Origin: Sinorhizobium sp. A49
GTDB lineage: Bacteria > Pseudomonadota > Alphaproteobacteria > Rhizobiales > Rhizobiaceae
Reading direction: 5' to 3'
NCBI RefSeq assembly: GCF_002002725.1
Contig: NZ_MUNW01000082.1
Coordinates: 1 to 64,000, forward strand
DNA length: 64,000 nt
Below, piece by piece: positions 62,996 to 64,000 of the stretch. Numbering within the stretch: position 1 is the stretch's first letter; every line of letters starts with the position of its first letter. Below the pieces are notes generated by a model. It was not told where the DNA came from and made no database searches. It saw only the letters and a program-made list of their open reading frames with translations. Position numbers and translations under genes: made by a program.

Positions 62996-63001
62996 CCGGC
63001 G

Positions 63002-63745
63002 ATGCGCCTGGCGTTCACATTTGTTCGCAGCCTTGTTGTGCTTGCTGCTCTCTGGCAGGCGGCGGTGGTTGTGTTCGCGTTACCGCGCTATCTATTGCCC
63101 ACACCGGTCGAGGTGCTGGCCGTCTTTGCACGGCAGCCGCGATTTCTGTTTGAACAGAGCCTTGTGACGATTGCCGAAATGCTGGTCGGCCTCGTGGTCG
63201 GCACGGCGTTCGGCGTTGCGACGGCTATCGGGCTGGCAGCTTTTCCGCGGTTCGGGAAGCTCGTCTGGCCTTTCGTGCTTGTTCTGCAGGCCTTCCCCGT
63301 CTTCGTCATTGCGCCATTGCTGGTGCTGTGGTTCGGCTTCGGCATGGTCTCGAAGATCGTGATGGCGGCCATCATCATTTTCTTTCCCGTTGTCTCTGCG
63401 TTCTCGGACGGTCTGCGCCGTACAGATACGCAGATCCTTGATGCCGTCGCGCTCACCAAGGCGAGCCACTGGCAGGCGCTAAGGCTCGTGCGACTGCCGC
63501 TGGCGTTGCCGGGGCTGGTCACCGGCCTGCGCGTTGCTGCCCCCTTGGCACCGCTCGGCGCCGTCGTTGGCGAGTGGGTAGGCGCTTCGGCCGGCCTCGG
63601 CTTCGTTATCGTCCAGGCAAATGCCCGCATGCAGACCGATGTCGTCTTCGCTGCGATGGCCATTCTTGCTGTGCTTGCCGTCGCCCTCAGGCTGCTCGTC
63701 GATGAGGCAACACGTCCACTCGCGCACTGGGCGCGGGAAACCTGA
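63002..63745 (+). CDS. thiX: ThiX-like HMP/thiamine-precursor ABC transporter permease
   Basis: A 247-residue inner-membrane permease of the taurine/nitrate/NMT1 group, about six membrane segments. The EAA-type loop lies around residues 146-165 (DAVALTKASHWQALRLVRLP), followed by the family ending GEWVGASAGLGFVIVQANAR. It is controlled by a TPP riboswitch and followed by a ThiY-like binding protein gene, identifying it as uptake of a thiamine precursor such as formyl-aminopyrimidine/HMP. The ATPase (thiZ) should lie beyond the window. Confidence 0.88.
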   Translation: MRLAFTFVRSLVVLAALWQAAVVVFALPRYLLPTPVEVLAVFARQPRFLFEQSLVTIAEMLVGLVVGTAFGVATAIGLAAFPRFGKLVWPFVLVLQAFPVFVIAPLLVLWFGFGMVSKIVMAAIIIFFPVVSAFSDGLRRTDTQILDAVALTKASHWQALRLVRLPLALPGLVTGLRVAAPLAPLGAVVGEWVGASAGLGFVIVQANARMQTDVVFAAMAILAVLAVALRLLVDEATRPLAHWARET

Positions 63746-63779
63746 ATTTCTGAGATCAATTGGGAGAGTTCATAACATC

Positions 63780-64000
63780 ATGATCCGCAAATCTCTGCTT
63801 TCCGCCAGCCTCGCTCTCGGCGTCGTCTTTTCAGCCGGTTCGGCAACGGCCGCCGAAAAACTGACGGTGATGCTGGAGTGGTTCGTCAATCCCGACCATG
63901 CGCCGATCGTCGTCGCGAAGGAGCTCGGCCTCTTCGAAAAGGCGGGGCTCGATGTCGAGCTGGTTCCGCCCGCCGACCCATCGAGCGTGCCGCGTCTGGT
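63780..64000 (+). CDS. thiY: ThiY-like thiamine-precursor binding protein (3' truncated by window)
   Basis: The first 73 residues are visible. A signal peptide (MIRKSLLSASLALGVVFSAG) is cleaved near ATAA|EK, followed by LTVMLEWFVNPDHAPIVVAK, then ELGLFEKAGLDVELVPPADP, the typical N-terminus of NMT1/THI5-like binding proteins that carry HMP-type pyrimidines. Start at 63780 follows GGGAGAG, 34 bases after thiX. The gene continues past base 64000. Confidence 0.9.
   Translation, partial: MIRKSLLSASLALGVVFSAGSATAAEKLTVMLEWFVNPDHAPIVVAKELGLFEKAGLDVELVPPADPSSVPRL

Noticed and set aside
1-64000. CRISPR array, rRNA operon, plasmid partition or replication genes
   Set aside because: No regularly spaced short repeats with unique spacers, no rRNA segments and no repABC, parAB or integrase-like coding sequence were seen in the window.

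Overview
The window looks like a GC-rich alphaproteobacterial replicon of the Rhizobiaceae (Ensifer/Sinorhizobium/Rhizobium type). This is judged from gene content: an inositol/rhizopine-type transporter, MocD/E/F-like oxygenase genes, rhizobial type I secretion and RTX genes, a TPP-riboswitch thiXY operon, and decayed IS66 and IS3 elements. Mixed functions, two toxin-antitoxin loci, several gene remnants and lower-GC patches suggest an accessory replicon or a genomic island. Species cannot be named from sequence alone.

Layout. 1-4545: 3' part of a very large autotransporter-like adhesin with about eleven Ig-like repeats and a C-terminal beta barrel. 5243-18656: a catabolic region with a minus-strand sugar/inositol-class ABC transporter (permease, double ATPase, binding protein), a TIM-barrel isomerase, a LacI regulator, and a divergent mocDEF-like operon (membrane di-iron oxygenase, Rieske ferredoxin, ferredoxin reductase) continuing into a PanB-like protein and a second membrane di-iron hydroxylase. 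Two surface-polysaccharide genes (single-module KpsC-like, GT10 fucosyltransferase-like) lie inside it. GGAA-N6-TTCC dyads occur upstream of both the binding-protein gene and the isomerase gene. 18816-22627: sulfate/thiosulfate ABC operon (binding protein-cysT-cysW-cysA) behind a possibly structured leader. 22936-25001: a TumE/TumA-type locus whose toxin has a stop at codon 4, an intact hicAB locus, and a frameshifted cysA fragment.

25120-53252: a capsule/surface polysaccharide locus. It holds a frameshifted GT2 gene, a GT-B-like gene, rmlCBDA for dTDP-L-rhamnose, hldE-hldD-AGE epimerase-gmhB for ADP-heptose, a 2,400-residue methyltransferase/coiled-coil/TPR/beta-repeat/multi-glycosyltransferase protein, and a 1,283-residue protein that shares its whole C-terminal 1,200 residues through a 3,703-bp direct repeat. 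These are followed by kpsM/kpsT-type export genes and two KpsE-like proteins flanking an unrecognised protein. The simplest reading is a heptose- and rhamnose-containing capsule exported by an ABC-2 system.

53258-59114: an RTX-protein remnant, a type I secretion ATPase and adaptor, an IS66 fragment, and a convergent serralysin-like metalloprotease that is the likely cargo. 59266-60326: wreckage of an IS3-family element joined to a thermonuclease fragment. 60535-62466: an alpha/beta-hydrolase-like gene and a SAM methyltransferase. 62762-64000: TPP riboswitch, a possible small ORF, and thiX plus the start of thiY, an HMP/thiamine-precursor transporter running off the window.
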